Assembly: GCF_004794465.1 (NCBI RefSeq)
Contig: NZ_SSDJ01000067.1
Coordinates: forward strand, 31,008 to 95,007
From: Microbacterium sp. K24
GTDB taxonomy: Bacteria > Actinomycetota > Actinomycetes > Actinomycetales > Microbacteriaceae
Length of the DNA: 64,000 nucleotides
Direction: 5' to 3'
In this document: piece after piece, positions 38,028 to 46,790 of the stretch
How positions within the stretch are numbered: the stretch's first letter is position 1
How the letters are laid out: each line of letters begins with the position of its first letter
Made by a program: the position numbers and the translations under genes
Notes under the pieces: model-generated
Databases searched by the model: none
Told to the model about the DNA's origin: nothing
What the model saw: the letters and a program-made list of their open reading frames with translations, nothing else

Positions 38028-38859
38028 GATCGCCGTCCTCGACGCGCAGGACGTGGTCGTGCGCTACCCGGGCAACCCGCCCGTGATCGCCGTGAACGGG
38101 GTGTCGCTCCAGGTCGCGCCGGGCGAGACCGTGGCGCTCGTCGGCGAGTCCGGCAGCGGCAAGTCGAGCCTCGCCCGCGCTGTCGTCGGCATCGAGAAGA
38201 CCGCGGCAGGCACGGTGCTCTTCCGCGACGCACCCGTGGCGCCCCTCGGCATCCGTCGTCGTGCGAAGGCGCTCACCGGCATCCAGATGGTGTTCCAGGA
38301 TCCGTCGACGTCGCTGAACCCGCGGCGCCGCGTCGGTGACCAGATCGCCGACGGCATCGCCACCGCTCGCGCCCGCGGCGCCGAGGGGTCGACCGTCGCC
38401 GAATGGCTCGAGCGGGTCGGGCTGCCCACCGCGTCGGCCACGCGCTTCCCGCACCAGTTCTCGGGCGGGCAGAAGCAGCGCATCGCGATCGCGCGAGCCC
38501 TCGCGGCTCGGCCCTCGCTGCTCGTCGCGGATGAGCCGATCTCGGCGCTCGACGCGTCGACCCAGACGAGTGTCGCCGCCCTGATGCGCGACCTCGTCGC
38601 GGAGTCGGGAGCGGGGATGCTCTTCATCTCGCACGACCTCGCCGTGGTGCGGCGCATCGCCGACCGCACGTTCGTGATGTTCGCCGGCCGCGTGCTGGAG
38701 TCCGGTCCGACGGATCAGGTGTGGTCCGCGCCGCAGCATCCGTACACGCGTGCGCTGCTCGCCGCGATCCCCGAGCCCGATGGCGCCGGACGCATCCCGG
38801 CCGCACCCTCGGTCGGCGACCGCGAGGTGTGGTCCGAGATCCCGGCCGTCCTGAACTGA
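38020..38859 (+). CDS. ABC importer ATP-binding protein (DppF type)
   Basis: 279 residues from the ATG inside the preceding gene, with GAGGGGG upstream. Walker A GESGSGKSS, signature FSGGQKQRIAIARAL and Walker B LLVADEPISALD are intact, as is the C-terminal SAPQHPYTRALLAAIP of Dpp/Opp proteins. It completes a five-gene importer and ends 13 bases from the convergent ppk2 stop. Confidence 0.93.
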   Translation: MSEIAVLDAQDVVVRYPGNPPVIAVNGVSLQVAPGETVALVGESGSGKSSLARAVVGIEKTAAGTVLFRDAPVAPLGIRRRAKALTGIQMVFQDPSTSLNPRRRVGDQIADGIATARARGAEGSTVAEWLERVGLPTASATRFPHQFSGGQKQRIAIARALAARPSLLVADEPISALDASTQTSVAALMRDLVAESGAGMLFISHDLAVVRRIADRTFVMFAGRVLESGPTDQVWSAPQHPYTRALLAAIPEPDGAGRIPAAPSVGDREVWSEIPAVLN

Positions 38860-38872
38860 GGTCGGACGCGCC

Positions 38873-39682
38873 TTACAGCGCCGCGGCGTGATCCGGGACG
38901 AAGCGGATGCCGTCGATCGGCGGGCGCGGCTTGCCGGCGGCGGCAGGACGATCGGGGAAGTGCACCTTCTCCGGATCGAGCCGGCGGTAGGGGATCTGGC
39001 TGAGAAGGTGACTGATCGTGTTGATCCGGGCGGCCTTCTTGTCGTCGCTGTCGATCGACCACCAGGGCGCATGCTCACGGTCGGTGACCTCGAACATCGC
39101 GTCCTTCGCCTCGGAGTAGTCCTCCCACCGGGTGAGGGACTGCAGATCCATGTCGGAGAGCTTCCATCGCCGCATCGGGTCGTTCAGACGCGAGCGGAAC
39201 CGCTTCTCCTGCTCGGTGTCCGACACGGAGTACCAGTACTTCACCAGGATGATGCCGTCGTCGACGAGCATCTGCTCGACCACGGGAACCTGCGCAAGGA
39301 AGCGGTCGTACTCCTCGTCGGTGCAGTAGCCCATCACCTTCTCGACGCCGGCGCGGTTGTACCAGGATCGGTCCATCAGCACGATCTCGCCCTTGGTGGG
39401 GAGACGTTCGATGTACCGCTGGAAGTACCACTGCCCCTTCTCCCGTTCGGTGGGCTGCGGGAGGGCGACCACTCGGGCATGCCGTGGGTTGAGGTACTGC
39501 ATCACCCTCTTGATCGCGCCGCCCTTGCCCGCGGCATCCCGACCCTCGAAGATGACGAGCACACGCGCGTCGGCCGCGATGACCCACTGCTGCATGCTGA
39601 CCAGCTCGATCTGAAGGCGCCGCAGCTCCTTCTCGTACTGCTGCGTGCCGAGGCGGGAGGTCTTCTTCTTCTTGCCGGTCAT
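38873..39682 (-). CDS. ppk2: polyphosphate kinase 2
   Basis: 269 residues. PPK2 uses polyphosphate to phosphorylate nucleotides in the cytoplasm. The P-loop FEGRDAAGKGG (45-55), the second motif LPQPTEREKGQWYFQRY and Walker B VLMDRSWYNRAGVE (101-114) are intact, and the Arg-rich lid is at about 165-185 (RFRSRLNDPMRRWKLSDMD). A single PPK2 domain makes it class I or III, preferring nucleoside diphosphates or monophosphates; sequence alone does not settle which. It follows the lipid kinase gene by 38 bases and may be transcribed from the glycan locus. Confidence 0.92.
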   Translation of the reverse strand: MTGKKKKTSRLGTQQYEKELRRLQIELVSMQQWVIAADARVLVIFEGRDAAGKGGAIKRVMQYLNPRHARVVALPQPTEREKGQWYFQRYIERLPTKGEIVLMDRSWYNRAGVEKVMGYCTDEEYDRFLAQVPVVEQMLVDDGIILVKYWYSVSDTEQEKRFRSRLNDPMRRWKLSDMDLQSLTRWEDYSEAKDAMFEVTDREHAPWWSIDSDDKKAARINTISHLLSQIPYRRLDPEKVHFPDRPAAAGKPRPPIDGIRFVPDHAAAL

Positions 39683-39720
39683 GTGGTTCTCTCCATCGTC
39701 CGGGTTCGACCCCGGAGGTC

Positions 39721-40713
39721 TCATTCGGCGGGCACGCGGACCGTGAGTGCGCCCGGTTCGATCCACGCGTGGAAGGCGGTCGCCGTGCCGAAACCGTCGC
39801 CGTCCAGTTCGATCGCCTCGGGCCGGGACAGGCGTGCGGTGAAGCGCGTGCCGGTCTCGTAGTGCAGGTCGTCGTCGTCGCGGTGCTCGCCGGCCAGCGC
39901 TCGCCCGGCCTTGGTGCGGCGGAGCACCCCGTTCGTCCAGACGACCTTCCACCACACGCGGATCCACCCTGCGGCGCCACCCGGGCGCATGAGCATCAGG
40001 TCGAGCAGCCCGTCGTCCACGACGGCATCCGGCAGCAGCAGGATGTTCGCCGGGAGAGACCCGCAGTTGCCGACGATGACCGTGTGCAGCGTCGCGCGCC
40101 TGGGCTCGCCGTCATCCAGGCGGTACCGCATGTGCAGCTCGTCCGGGTCGCGCAACGAGGTGACGATCGCCTTGAGGTACGCGGCCCATCCGGCCTTCGC
40201 CTTGAGATCCTCATCGGTGTTGTCGATCATCTTCGCGTCGATGCCCATCCCGGCCATGACCACGAAGACGTGCCGCGTGCGCGTGCGATCCTCGCGCTCG
40301 ATGTCGATCACGCCGAGATCGATCGGACGATCGCGGCCGGTGAACGCCACACGGACCGACTCGGGCATGTCGTCGAGCGTGAGGTCGAGGTTCCGGGCCA
40401 GCAGGTTGCCGGTGCCCGACGGCAGCAGGGCGACGCGGGCGCCCGAACCGCGGACGGCTTCCGCGACCGCACGGACCGTGCCGTCGCCGCCCGCCGCGAT
40501 GATCAGGTCGGCGCCGTCGTCGAGCGCCTGCCGGGTGACGCCCTGGCCGACGTCGTCGACCGACGTCTCGTACCAGGTCGGTTCGGCCCACCCCGCGGCC
40601 TCCGCCTCGGCGGTGACGGCGGCGCGCAGCGCGTCGAGGTCGACCTTGACGGGGTTGTAGACGACGGCCGCCGTCTGACGGGAGTTCTCGGATGCCACGG
40701 GCATGCCTTTCAC
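39721..40713 (-). CDS. diacylglycerol/lipid kinase family protein
   Basis: 330 residues, starting at the GTG that overlaps the upstream glycosyltransferase stop (GTGA, 40713-40710); an ATG three codons on (40704) is the alternative. AAVVYNPVKVDLDALRAAV begins the DAGKc domain, and IIAAGGDGTVRAVAEAVRG is the GGDGT nucleotide motif; ALLPSGTGNLLARNLD follows. The C-terminal domain is a beta sandwich (GNCGSLPANILLLPDAVVDDG). It probably phosphorylates diacylglycerol or a related lipid. Coupling to glycosyltransferases suggests a role in glycolipid or lipid-carrier supply. Confidence 0.9.
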   Translation of the reverse strand: MKGMPVASENSRQTAAVVYNPVKVDLDALRAAVTAEAEAAGWAEPTWYETSVDDVGQGVTRQALDDGADLIIAAGGDGTVRAVAEAVRGSGARVALLPSGTGNLLARNLDLTLDDMPESVRVAFTGRDRPIDLGVIDIEREDRTRTRHVFVVMAGMGIDAKMIDNTDEDLKAKAGWAAYLKAIVTSLRDPDELHMRYRLDDGEPRRATLHTVIVGNCGSLPANILLLPDAVVDDGLLDLMLMRPGGAAGWIRVWWKVVWTNGVLRRTKAGRALAGEHRDDDDLHYETGTRFTARLSRPEAIELDGDGFGTATAFHAWIEPGALTVRVPAE

Positions 40714-41558
40714 GAAATACTGTACTGATCGGGAGATTGTCGCACGCGGCGGTAGCCGCCGTCATGGGCTTCGACGACACCGGCATCCACGAAGGCGTCG
40801 ATCCAGCCGCCCATCGGCCACTCGCCCCACCGGTCTGCGAAGAGGGCGCCGTTGCGCAGGATGTCGTCGAGGTGACGCCACGGGGGCGAACCGGCCGGAT
40901 GCCACTGGTGGTAGGCGTGCGCGCCGCCGACCCACTGCAGTCCGATGCCGAGCGAGCGGGCGCGACGGCCGAGGTCGGTGTCCTCGGCCCCATACCCCTC
41001 GTACACCTCGTCGAAACCGCCCAGGCGCGTCCAGGTCGCGGGGGTCACCGCGAACGACAGCGACCAGAACAGGTCGTACTCGCGGTCGGTGGCGGGAACG
41101 ACGGTGCCGTCCGCGGGCAGCGGACGCACCGGATGCGGGCGGGTGAGGGCGTCGAGATCGTCGAGGGTCGTCGGGCGCTGCACGCTCTCGAGGTAGGTCA
41201 CCGGTCCGCACAGCAGGTCGTCGGGGTGGGCGCGGGCCGCATCGACGTATCTCTCGAGCAGCCGTGATCCCGGCAGGCAGTCCACGTCGAGGAACACCAG
41301 GAGGTCGACGTCGTGCTCCATCGCGGCGCGGGCGGCGGCGTTGCGCGCCGCGCCGACCCGCATGCCGTGCGGCCCCGGCGGCACGTGCACGGTCTGCACG
41401 GCGGGCGGTGCCGGCGGCAGCTCCGCGTCGAGCCAGGCCTCGATGCGGACGACCTCGACCTCGGGCGCCGGTATCTCGTGGAGGAAGCGACGTTGGCGGT
41501 GCAGATGGGCCAGGCGATCGGCGGATGCCGGGGTGATGACGGCGATGCGGACGGTCAC
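40710..41558 (-). CDS. GT2-like glycosyltransferase with galactosyltransferase-type C-terminus
   Basis: 282 residues from the GTG that overlaps the previous stop (GTGA). The Rossmann half holds MRVGAARNAAARAAMEHDVDLLVFLDVDCLPG, with the DxD-type LDVDCLPG near 90-97 for metal and NDP-sugar. LGGFDEVYEGYGAEDTDLGRRA is the glyco_transf_7C signature seen in chondroitin-type GT2 enzymes. It probably adds a sugar to a surface glycan in the cytoplasm. It is fourth of the five genes in the minus-strand coupled run. Confidence 0.88.
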   Translation of the reverse strand: MTVRIAVITPASADRLAHLHRQRRFLHEIPAPEVEVVRIEAWLDAELPPAPPAVQTVHVPPGPHGMRVGAARNAAARAAMEHDVDLLVFLDVDCLPGSRLLERYVDAARAHPDDLLCGPVTYLESVQRPTTLDDLDALTRPHPVRPLPADGTVVPATDREYDLFWSLSFAVTPATWTRLGGFDEVYEGYGAEDTDLGRRARSLGIGLQWVGGAHAYHQWHPAGSPPWRHLDDILRNGALFADRWGEWPMGGWIDAFVDAGVVEAHDGGYRRVRQSPDQYSIS

Positions 41559-42574
41559 GCCGCCACCTCCTCGATGACAGCCGCCGCGCGAGCGGCTGCT
41601 CCAGCGACCCGCCATCCGTCCCAGCGGGGCGACGTCGACGCGGCGCGATGCACGAGCTCGACGAGCTCCTCGGGTGAGACGTCCTCCGCCGCGGTCAGGG
41701 CGTAGCCGTGCGCGGCCAGCACGCGGGCGGTGTCGTCCTGCTCTCCGAACGGACGCTCCTGCGCGATGACCACGGCGCGGGCATCGGCCGCGGCGAGGTC
41801 GGCGATGCCGTTCTGACCGGCCGCGCTCACGACGACCGTGGCGCGGCACAGCAGCGGCCAGACGTCGTCGACCCGATCGTCGTCGCCGGCCCCTGCGGTC
41901 TCGACGATCCAGCCCGCAGCCTCCAGCAGCGCGATCGCCCGCTGCAGGCGCGGCGCATCGAGGGTGCGGCTGAGGAAGAGCACACGCCGCTCGTCGAGGT
42001 CGGGGGCGGCGCCCGCATCACGCGCGCGGCCGTCGTAACGCGACACCGCGCCGACGTGGTGGACCCGGTCCGCACGATCCGCGAGCTCGACCGCTTCGAT
42101 CGTGCCTTCCGCCCACGGCGTGAGGATGCGGTCGGCGAGGTCGTAGCCGAGTCGGTGCGGGGCGTCGGTGCGCTCGCCCGGCTGGGCGAGCACGACCGTC
42201 GGCACCCCGAGCAGACGGGTGAGAATCGTGACCTCGACGCTCACGTCGACGACGAAGGCGGCGACCGGCTTCCGGGCGATCCACTCCGCGATCACCGCCA
42301 GACGCTCCTGGTGGCCGGGGTGACGCACAGGCGCCCAGTGCAGGGCGCCGCCGGCGGTGACGTCGCCGAGCTCCCGGGCGTCGCGGCGGATACCATCCGT
42401 CCCCACCACCGGATGCGCGTCCGACGGCAGCTGCACCCAGGTCGTGCCGGCGGCGAGCGACGCAGGTTCCGGCAGGGTCGAGAACACCGTGACCTCGCCG
42501 TGGAGATGGGCCCGGATCGCCTGCATCCGGGTCACATGGCCCCAGCCGTGATCGTGCACGTACCAGCCGATCAT
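41555..42574 (-). CDS. GT1/MurG-like glycosyltransferase
   Basis: 339 residues. MIGWYVHDHGWGHVTRMQAIRAHL is a GT-B N-terminus with its glycine-rich loop, and the C-terminal VVVSAAGQNGIADLAAADARAVVIAQERPFGEQ binds the NDP-sugar as in MurG-like proteins. ATGA and GTGA overlaps tie it to the genes on both sides. A GT-B transferase with a soluble, cytoplasmic character; acceptor unknown. Confidence 0.85.
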   Translation of the reverse strand: MIGWYVHDHGWGHVTRMQAIRAHLHGEVTVFSTLPEPASLAAGTTWVQLPSDAHPVVGTDGIRRDARELGDVTAGGALHWAPVRHPGHQERLAVIAEWIARKPVAAFVVDVSVEVTILTRLLGVPTVVLAQPGERTDAPHRLGYDLADRILTPWAEGTIEAVELADRADRVHHVGAVSRYDGRARDAGAAPDLDERRVLFLSRTLDAPRLQRAIALLEAAGWIVETAGAGDDDRVDDVWPLLCRATVVVSAAGQNGIADLAAADARAVVIAQERPFGEQDDTARVLAAHGYALTAAEDVSPEELVELVHRAASTSPRWDGWRVAGAAARAAAVIEEVAA

Positions 42575-43710
42575 GCGCGGACCGCCTCGGCGACGTCGAG
42601 CGACGCGAAGACGCTCTGGGCGGAGACGGTGAGCACACGCTCGATCTCGCGGTGCTGCCGTTCGAGCGAGTAGCGCGATGCGGCCGCCGCGCGCACGCGC
42701 CGCCGGGCGACGCCGGTGCCCGAGTGTCGGGCGAGCGACGTCGCCGCGTGAGCGAGCGCGTCGACATCTCCGGCGGGCACGATGGCGGTTCCCGGCATCC
42801 CGGCGAGCACCTCGCTCGTGCCTCCGGAGTCGAAGGCGGCGACGGGTGTGCCGGTCATCAGGGTCTCGGCCATGACGAGACCGAAGGGCTCGGACCAGAC
42901 CGGGGTCACCAGCGCGACCGACGCGGCGCCGACGAGGTCGCAGAGCTCGGTGTGCCGCAGCGCGCCGACGTAGTCGATCCCGTCTCCGAGGAGCGGCTCG
43001 ACCTCGCGGGCGAAGTAGGCGGCGTCGCCGACGCGCCCCGCCAGTTGGAGACGCGCGCCGGCACGACGAGCGGCGAGGATGGCGAGGTGCGGAGCCTTCT
43101 CGGGGATGATCCGTCCGAACCACACCCAGCCCTCGCCTCCCGCTCCCAGACTCCATTGCGCCGTGTCGACGCCGTTGGGGAAGACGAAGGCGTCGACCCC
43201 TTCGGCGGACCACGCGCGCGCGGTGTACTGGCTGACCGCCAGGAAGCGGTGCGGCGACGACCCGTCGAGAGCGTTCGAGGCGATCACGATGTCGGACAGC
43301 GGCGGGGTGTGCAGGGTCGTGACGACCGGCACGCCGATATCGCGACTCCAGAGGATCGGATCTCCGTGGAGGCTGTGGTTGTCGACGACGTCGACCCGGG
43401 TCGCGGGCGCATCCAGCCACTCCCGCACGCGTTCGAAAGCCTCGGTGAGCACGCGACGATGCCCCTCGGGGAAGTCGGTGTCGGAGGAGTCGTGCGCGCG
43501 CTGCCAGCGAGGGCGGGGAAGGTGGAGCGCGGCGTCGGCGCCCAGGAAGTCGGAGCCCTCGGCCGCGCACAGCTGGACATCGTGGCCCTGCCGGCGCAGC
43601 CAGCGCACCCGGTTCCAGACCACGGTCTCCAGGCCGCCGGCGTGGGGCTCGCGCAGCAGATGGCGCTCCGGGGCGACGACCAGGATGCGCAGCCGCTCGG
43701 CCGCGCTCAC
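42571..43710 (-). CDS. GT4 glycosyltransferase
   Basis: 379 residues from the GTG overlapping the previous stop (GTGA, 43710-43707). LRILVVAPERHLLREPHAGGLETVV is the GT-B N-terminus; FVFPNGVDTAQWSLG, VWFGRIIPEKAPHLAILAA and the donor-site PVWSEPFGLVMAETLMTGTPV (ending with the EX7E-type Glu) are typical of GT4. It is a retaining transferase using an NDP-sugar or sugar-1-phosphate donor. An upstream arginine-rich extension of this frame is not coding. Confidence 0.9.
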   Translation of the reverse strand: MSAAERLRILVVAPERHLLREPHAGGLETVVWNRVRWLRRQGHDVQLCAAEGSDFLGADAALHLPRPRWQRAHDSSDTDFPEGHRRVLTEAFERVREWLDAPATRVDVVDNHSLHGDPILWSRDIGVPVVTTLHTPPLSDIVIASNALDGSSPHRFLAVSQYTARAWSAEGVDAFVFPNGVDTAQWSLGAGGEGWVWFGRIIPEKAPHLAILAARRAGARLQLAGRVGDAAYFAREVEPLLGDGIDYVGALRHTELCDLVGAASVALVTPVWSEPFGLVMAETLMTGTPVAAFDSGGTSEVLAGMPGTAIVPAGDVDALAHAATSLARHSGTGVARRRVRAAAASRYSLERQHREIERVLTVSAQSVFASLDVAEAVRA

Positions 43711-44825
43711 GCGAGGACTCCGGCGCACGCGGCCGCGTACAGCTCGGCGTGCGCCGCGCGCACGGACGAACGTTCGGACCGCCGTTCGAGACGGCGCCGT
43801 TCGATCAGTGCGGGGCGCCCCGCGGCGTCTGCGGCACCCGAGACCTCCCGCACGGCATCCGCGAGCGTGCGGGCGTCGTCGAGGTCGACGGCGGTGAAAT
43901 CGGACGGATGCTGCGCGCCGATGTGCCCCACATCGGTGCCCGCCACGCGGACGCCCAGGTCGTAGCAGAGTTCCACCCAGCCCGAATGCGTGCCGTGATG
44001 GTAGGGGAGCACGAAGAGGTCGAGGCCGACGAGCCATCCCTCGATCTCGGCGTCGCTCAGGTGCGGGGTGCGCCGCAGGTGCACGGCCGGGTGCGCCTCG
44101 GCGGCCGCGATCACCCGGGCGGCGGTCTGATCGTCGCGGACGTGCTCGTTCATCAGCACGTCGACTTCGGCGACGAGGCCGTCGTCGAGGAGCAGGGAGA
44201 CCGCATCGGCCGCGGCACGGACAGCGCGCTCGGCATCGATGTTCGGGCGCAGATCGCGCAGGTGGATGCCGACGCGGATGGCCCCGTCGCGGACGGCCGG
44301 CGCGTCGACCGCGTGCTCGAGGAGGGTCGGGTGCGCGAGCACGCGGCTCCGGCGTCCCCAGCGCCGCTCGATCTCGACCGCCGTGCCGGGCGTGAGCGTG
44401 AGGAGGTGATCGGCGGCGGGCACGATCACGTCGAGCAGCGCGCGGTACGGCTCCTGGTCGATCAGCTGCGGGTTGTCGAGATCGTGCACGGTGTAGACGA
44501 CCGGACGGCCGACTCGTCGTGCGGCATCCAGGGCGGCGCTCAGCTCTCTAGTCGAGAACGACTCGAGACCGAAGTGCACATGCAGCACGTCGTAGTCGGC
44601 GGCGCGCGCGGTGAGCCACTCCGCGGTGAGCGCCACCGGCGGCCACCACTGCCCGACCGGAGCTCCGGGGACGGGGGGATCGGGCAGCACCTGCACCAGC
44701 CGGGCGTCGGTGATGGCGCGCACGTAGGGGTGGGCGGCGGGGATCGAGGCGACGCGGATGGGGTCGAGTTCGGTGAGGATGCGGTTCTCCTGAGGGTGAC
44801 TGAGTGCCGTGAAAGCGCGTGCCAC
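43707..44825 (-). CDS. glycosyltransferase (GT4-like)
   Basis: 372 residues from the GTG at 44825; a TTG at 44849 would add eight residues, and neither has a good ribosome site. LTELDPIRVASIPAAHPYVRAI begins the GT-B fold; DVLHVHFGLESFS, VVYTVHDLDNPQLI and VLAHPTLLEH are typical of GT4 transferases, and LDLFVLPYHHGTHSGWVELCYDLG is the donor site. First gene of the coupled minus-strand run, divergent from the WcbI gene. Confidence 0.8.
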   Translation of the reverse strand: MARAFTALSHPQENRILTELDPIRVASIPAAHPYVRAITDARLVQVLPDPPVPGAPVGQWWPPVALTAEWLTARAADYDVLHVHFGLESFSTRELSAALDAARRVGRPVVYTVHDLDNPQLIDQEPYRALLDVIVPAADHLLTLTPGTAVEIERRWGRRSRVLAHPTLLEHAVDAPAVRDGAIRVGIHLRDLRPNIDAERAVRAAADAVSLLLDDGLVAEVDVLMNEHVRDDQTAARVIAAAEAHPAVHLRRTPHLSDAEIEGWLVGLDLFVLPYHHGTHSGWVELCYDLGVRVAGTDVGHIGAQHPSDFTAVDLDDARTLADAVREVSGAADAAGRPALIERRRLERRSERSSVRAAHAELYAAACAGVLA

Positions 44826-44875
44826 GATGCTGGAGCCGCTGCGATGCAAGGGGGGAGGGAAAGAAGATTCAGAGG

Positions 44876-44889
44876 TATACGTTCATACG
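44876..44889 (+). promoter_or_regulatory. candidate divergent promoter, -10 TATACG
   Basis: TATACG (44876-44881) is eight bases before the ATG at 44890. The region also reads TATGAACGTATACC on the minus strand, so the same short sequence may start both halves of the glycan locus. Confidence 0.35.
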
Positions 44890-45816
44890 ATGACCCGAGA
44901 TCCCGATTCCCGCACGGGCGTTGCGCCGGACGCCTCGGCGGTGCTAGCCCGCGAGCGGCACTACTCCGAGTTCTTCGGTCACGCGCCTCTCCCCGAGCGT
45001 TTCGGCGTCATCCTCGGCAACTGCCAGGCCGAGTCCCTGCGTCTCGTGATCGATGCTCCCGAGCACCGCTTCGCGCGCGTTCCCCCGGTGTTCGAGATGG
45101 ATGCCGGCGAGACCGCCCGCCTGCACGAGGTCGTGGGCGCGGCCGACATCGTGGTGAGCCAGCCCATCCGCGACGACTACCGCGGCCTGCCGCTGGGAAC
45201 GCAACAGATCGCTGCGATCACGACGGCACGGATGCTGACCGTTCCGCCCGTGCGCTTCGCCGGGCTGCATCCTTTCCAGGCCGCCATCCGTGTTCCCGGT
45301 GTCGAAGGAGACCCGCCGGTCGTGGCGTATCACGACATCCGCACCCTCGCCGCTGCCGCCGGCATCCCGGTCGTCTCCGTCCTCGGTCCCGACGCCGTGC
45401 GTTCGGTGGGTCGGTCGTCGATCGAGACGCTCCGAGAGAGGGAGAGGAGAGCCGACGTGCGGGTGTCCGACCTGTTCGACACGGTGACGGCCGATCATGC
45501 CCGCACGGTCAACCACCCCGGCAACGCGGTGTGGCTGCCCCTCGGCGCGCGCGTGCTCGAGATGCTGGGCTTCGCGGGCGAGACGCCAGATCCCGGCCGG
45601 CCCCTCCTCGACGCGGTGCAGGCGCCGCTGGTTCCCGAGGTCGTCGACGCGTGGTCGCTGCCCGACCATCCGCGTGCGCACTGGCTCGTCGAGGGCGTCG
45701 AGATCGACGATGCCGAGGTGCGGGCGGCCCACGCCGCCTGGTACGCGGCCCACCCCGAGTTCGTCGACGCCGCCGTGGAGCGTCTGGCGCCTCTGCTCTC
45801 CGTGTGGCGCGCGTGA
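44890..45816 (+). CDS. WcbI-type polysaccharide biosynthesis protein
   Basis: 308 residues. FGVILGNCQAESLRLVI (about 38-54) is the GNCQ signature of the WcbI family, first described in a Burkholderia capsule locus and thought to bind CoA/acetyl-CoA; SQPIRDDYRGLPLGTQQ and FAGLHPFQAAI follow, and HPGNAVWLPL near 210 is the usual second motif. It probably acetylates or otherwise decorates a surface glycan. The start at 44890 follows a TATACG box. TGATG at the stop couples the next gene. Confidence 0.8.
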   Translation: MTRDPDSRTGVAPDASAVLARERHYSEFFGHAPLPERFGVILGNCQAESLRLVIDAPEHRFARVPPVFEMDAGETARLHEVVGAADIVVSQPIRDDYRGLPLGTQQIAAITTARMLTVPPVRFAGLHPFQAAIRVPGVEGDPPVVAYHDIRTLAAAAGIPVVSVLGPDAVRSVGRSSIETLRERERRADVRVSDLFDTVTADHARTVNHPGNAVWLPLGARVLEMLGFAGETPDPGRPLLDAVQAPLVPEVVDAWSLPDHPRAHWLVEGVEIDDAEVRAAHAAWYAAHPEFVDAAVERLAPLLSVWRA

Positions 45817-46790
45817 TGGGCGGGATGCCGCTGCTGCTCGCGCACCCCGGAACGCACGGCGTCGCGGTGTACGAGCGCGCGGTGGCCGCCGCCGCGCAGG
45901 GGGTGCGCCCCTCGCTCCGCACCGTCGACCCCGACCGCCTGGACGCCGTCGCCGACGGCACCGCGCTCCACGTGCACTTCACCGACCGGCTGTGGGGGGA
46001 TTCCCCCGAGGGGGCGGCGCGTGCGTTCGCCGCGCTCGCCGCCCGTCTCCCGGTGAGCGTCACCCTCCACGACGTGCCGCAGGCGTCGGACGGTGAGCGG
46101 AACCTGCCCCGTCGGCGCGCGGCCTATGCGAGCGTGGCGGCGGCAGCGCGAGGCGTGGTGGTCAACAGCGAGCACGAGCGCGCGCTGCTCGTGGAAGAGG
46201 ACGTGTGGTCGGGCCGCGTCACGAGCATCCCGCTGCCGGTGGCGGTCCACGCCGAGGCGCGGGATGCGACGCCCGACGGCTCCGTCGGCGTGCTGGGCTT
46301 CTTCTATCCCGGCAAGGGCCACGATGAGGCGGCGCAGGCCGCGGCGGCCGCCGGCGCCACGCGGATGACGGTGCTTGGCCGCGCCTCCGAGGGCCACGCC
46401 GCCGATCTCGAGGCCTTCGTCCGCCGTGCCGGCGACCTCGGTGTCGACGTCGACGTGACCGGATGGCTCGACGACGACGAGATCGCCCGACGGGGCCGCG
46501 CCGTGTCGGTGCCGATCATCGCCCACCGCCATGTCTCGGCATCCGGTTCGCTGGCTTCATGGATCGGGTGGGGTCGACGGCCCGTGGCGGTACGCAACCG
46601 CTACATCGACGAGATGGCGGCTCTGCGTCCCGGAACGCTGCTCACGGTCGACGAGCCCGACCTCGCGCTCGCCGTCCGTGATGCGCTCGACCGGCCGGAG
46701 CACACCTGGCACGGGCAGACGAGACTGCCGATGTCGTGGCCCGAGGTGGCCGAGGCGTACGTGCACTGGTGGGAAGGGCTGACGTGGTGA
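45816..46790 (+). CDS. GT-B-type glycosyltransferase-like protein
   Basis: 324 residues; the ATG shares its A with the preceding TGA stop. ALHVHFTDRLWG, VSVTLHDVPQ, VVVNSEHERALLVE and GVLGFFYPGKGHDEA follow the order seen in GT4 enzymes, but the canonical EX7E donor motif is weak: the region reads PIIAHRHVSASGSLASWIGWGRRPV. It may be a divergent or inactive transferase. It is coupled to the following GT2 gene through a GTGA overlap. Confidence 0.75.
   Translation: MGGMPLLLAHPGTHGVAVYERAVAAAAQGVRPSLRTVDPDRLDAVADGTALHVHFTDRLWGDSPEGAARAFAALAARLPVSVTLHDVPQASDGERNLPRRRAAYASVAAAARGVVVNSEHERALLVEEDVWSGRVTSIPLPVAVHAEARDATPDGSVGVLGFFYPGKGHDEAAQAAAAAGATRMTVLGRASEGHAADLEAFVRRAGDLGVDVDVTGWLDDDEIARRGRAVSVPIIAHRHVSASGSLASWIGWGRRPVAVRNRYIDEMAALRPGTLLTVDEPDLALAVRDALDRPEHTWHGQTRLPMSWPEVAEAYVHWWEGLTW

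Noticed and set aside
43749..45815. N-terminal extension of the glycosyltransferase gene starting at 45816 (frame open from 43749)
   Set aside because: The upstream portion crosses two genes and is arginine-rich; the coupled ATG at 45816 fits the operon.
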